Shown one piece after another: positions 62,576 to 64,000 of a stretch of 64,000 bases of DNA. How positions within the stretch are numbered: position 1 is the stretch's first letter; each line of letters starts with the position of its first letter. Location of the stretch: assembly GCF_009758205.1 (NCBI RefSeq), contig NZ_WRXN01000003.1, positions 1 to 64,000 on the forward strand, in the 5' to 3' direction. A program made the translations under genes and the position numbers. The notes under the pieces are model-generated. The model saw nothing but the letters and a program-made list of their open reading frames with translations, was not told the DNA's origin and ran no database searches. This DNA comes from Chitinophaga tropicalis. Lineage in GTDB: Bacteria > Bacteroidota > Bacteroidia > Chitinophagales > Chitinophagaceae.

Positions 62576-63544
62576 ATGATGATTAAACAATTAGCCGGTA
62601 CGTTGTTATTATTGATGGCTGTTACTTATACTCTTAAGGCTCAGTCCTCAGCTTCATTACTATTTGTATATGACGACTATTCAGGTAAAAGAACAGGGCT
62701 TACTTATTGGAAGAACGGGGAAATAATCCAGCTGACAGATGGTAAGACAGGGGCAGGAGCGTCCGCAATTGCTGTATCCGGCAACGACGAGTATATTGCC
62801 GGGTATCAGGACAATGCTGAAGGAGAGTCCGTTGCTGCTTACTGGAAAAATAAGCAGGCTATTACGCTGACAGATGGGAAAACATATGCAAAAGCAACTG
62901 GCATTAGTATATCCGGTTCAAATGTGCATGTGATTGGAAATAATGGCAGCCAGGCTGTATACTGGAAAAACAGAATAGCTACTCCGTTGGGGGAAGACAC
63001 TAAATTAACTGCCATTGCTGTTAGCGGAAATGATGTTTATATAGCCGGTTACCAGGCCAATGAGGAAGGGATATATGTGGCCACCTGCTGGAAGAACGGG
63101 GCGGCAAAAGCGTTGACCGATGGTAAAAAGAGTGCAGAAGCAAATGCTATTGCCATCTCCGGCAATGATGTTTATGTGGCGGGATTTACTACTGATGCAG
63201 AAGGAAAGGAAATCGCTATGTACTGGAAGAATGGAGAGCCTGTTATCCTTCCGGACGGCTGCAGGGCAGGTGCTATTGCTGTATCAGGCAAGGATGTATA
63301 TGTAGCGGGGATTGACAGGAACCAGGAAGGAGCAAATATTGTTGTTTGCTGGAAGAATGGGAAAGTTATCCGGCTGACCAGTGGGAAAGAAGCGGCGGGA
63401 GCCGGGGTAAAGGCCATTGCAGTAGCAGGGAATGACGTTTATGTGGCTGGTTATCTTGATGGCATGGCTACATACTGGAAAAATGAGAAGCCCGTAGGCC
63501 TGACTGATATAACAGGAGGAATAACCGGGATGGCGGTCAGATAG
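62576..63544 (+). CDS. exported protein with seven WKN repeats (predicted beta-propeller)
   Basis: 322 residues, signal peptide to about 23 (TLKAQS). Seven repeats of about 40-45 residues, each with a (Y/C)WKN motif and an A(I/V)(S/A)GNDVY(V/I)AG motif, cover the entire mature protein. Seven copies fit a seven-bladed beta-propeller closed by the N- and C-terminal strands. A role in surface binding or scaffold is likely; no enzymatic residues are evident. Confidence 0.8.
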   Translation: MMIKQLAGTLLLLMAVTYTLKAQSSASLLFVYDDYSGKRTGLTYWKNGEIIQLTDGKTGAGASAIAVSGNDEYIAGYQDNAEGESVAAYWKNKQAITLTDGKTYAKATGISISGSNVHVIGNNGSQAVYWKNRIATPLGEDTKLTAIAVSGNDVYIAGYQANEEGIYVATCWKNGAAKALTDGKKSAEANAIAISGNDVYVAGFTTDAEGKEIAMYWKNGEPVILPDGCRAGAIAVSGKDVYVAGIDRNQEGANIVVCWKNGKVIRLTSGKEAAGAGVKAIAVAGNDVYVAGYLDGMATYWKNEKPVGLTDITGGITGMAVR

Positions 63545-63561
63545 TGGTTTATAATAATAAA

Positions 63562-63591
63562 GAACCGCATAGCGACTTAGCTATGCGGTTC
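63562..63591. terminator. hairpin between convergent genes
   Basis: GAACCGCATAGC / GCTATGCGGTTC, 12-bp arms, without a T run on the plus side. Confidence 0.55.
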
Positions 63592-63611
63592 ACCCGGGCA
63601 GACATTAAGTG

Positions 63612-63977
63612 TTATTCCCAGCCGCAGTATACCATGCAATTCGCAAGTACTTTGGCTATATCTTCAAAAGATACACCTTGGGAGATTGCATATTCAACGG
63701 TCAGATCTAATCCTGGGTAGTTTCGCATTGCTTCTCCACCTACCATGAAAGCCGTTTGATAAGGATACCCCAGGCCTTGTAAATTGTCCAGCGTCAAATA
63801 ACCCCAACATTCTGCAATTTCAGATTGCATACTGCCTTCCGGCGAAATTAACCGCTTATAAGAAGCTGCGGTACGAAAAGGGATAACAAAAAGATTGCTT
63901 GCTACTATACGTTTTACCTGTTTGCTTAAAGCAGTTCCGGCAGAATGGTTGCCGGCTGACAGAGGAGATGTACTCAT
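63612..63977 (-). CDS. small protein, unassigned
   Basis: 121 residues, no signal peptide or membrane segment. The C-terminal half (NLQGLGYPYQTAFMVGGEAM, then YPGLDLTVEYAISQGVSFEDIAKVL) reads like a compact helical domain and ends CMVYCGWE. No family recognised. The upstream part of its regulation lies beyond the window end. Confidence 0.55.
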   Translation of the reverse strand: MSTSPLSAGNHSAGTALSKQVKRIVASNLFVIPFRTAASYKRLISPEGSMQSEIAECWGYLTLDNLQGLGYPYQTAFMVGGEAMRNYPGLDLTVEYAISQGVSFEDIAKVLANCMVYCGWE

Positions 63978-64000
63978 TAAACTAAAGCAGATAAAAAGGG

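Overview
The window looks like a chromosome segment of a Bacteroidota bacterium, most likely Chitinophagaceae (Chitinophaga-like). Supporting signs are a SusC/SusD pair, a secreted protein with a type B type IX secretion (gliding-type) C-terminal domain, many short lipoproteins, an absence of obvious Shine-Dalgarno sequences, and several upstream regions carrying the Bacteroidota promoter pattern TTG-N18/19-TAnnTTTG. No CRISPR array, rRNA or prophage was seen. The assignment rests on protein and promoter style only.

Layout. 1-463: tail of an IS transposase next to a tRNA-Ser(UGA). 464-6469: a T9SS-secreted protein, a MerC-domain protein, a histidine phosphatase, and a four-gene minus-strand operon (lipoprotein, polytopic membrane protein, sensor kinase, response regulator). 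6743-9198: three regulators (MarR with a Cys cluster, a MocR-type protein lacking its PLP lysine, an ArsR protein with a palindromic operator). 9367-16207: a TetR-controlled tripartite ABC export system (TolC, HlyD-type adaptor, two ATPases, two permeases), resembling E. coli cecR-ybhGFSR but with YbhF split into two genes and its own TolC. 16288-21304: a second MocR regulator, DNA alkylation repair (alkA, ogt), an EamA transporter and a GNAT-DinB fusion; a 39-bp box is shared by the MocR/alkA region and the EamA upstream region.

21400-35388: housekeeping and metabolism (NUDIX, RlmB, HMG-CoA lyase-like, GSCFA protein), an M57-type protease, an MHS-family transporter, a patatin/beta-barrel protein, MiaE, BioF-like AONS, penicillin acylase family protein, methyltransferase, DUF2141 protein. 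35389-45726: hypothetical secreted proteins, an O-acetyltransferase, a DUF4382 lipoprotein, an HxlR/quinone reductase divergent pair, and a SusD/SusC pair without neighbouring enzymes. 45926-58055: FtsX-type permease, M1 peptidase, AraC regulator with SDR, GNAT, a second M57 protease carrying DUF5648 repeats, Crp/Fnr regulator with an SMR transporter, two small exported proteins. 58162-61244: a MarR-rifamycin phosphotransferase operon with a clear palindromic operator. 61521-64000: an XRE-pentapeptide-repeat fusion, a predicted seven-bladed propeller protein and an unassigned small protein.

Regulatory logic is unusually readable: the same 16-bp palindrome precedes both the tetR-like gene and the efflux operon; marR-rph, arsR and the MocR/EamA pair each have candidate operators. 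A dispersed composite element (near-perfect hairpin terminator plus a short GC-rich palindrome) recurs four times in the first 26 kb, with a hairpin-only relative near 34.2 kb.
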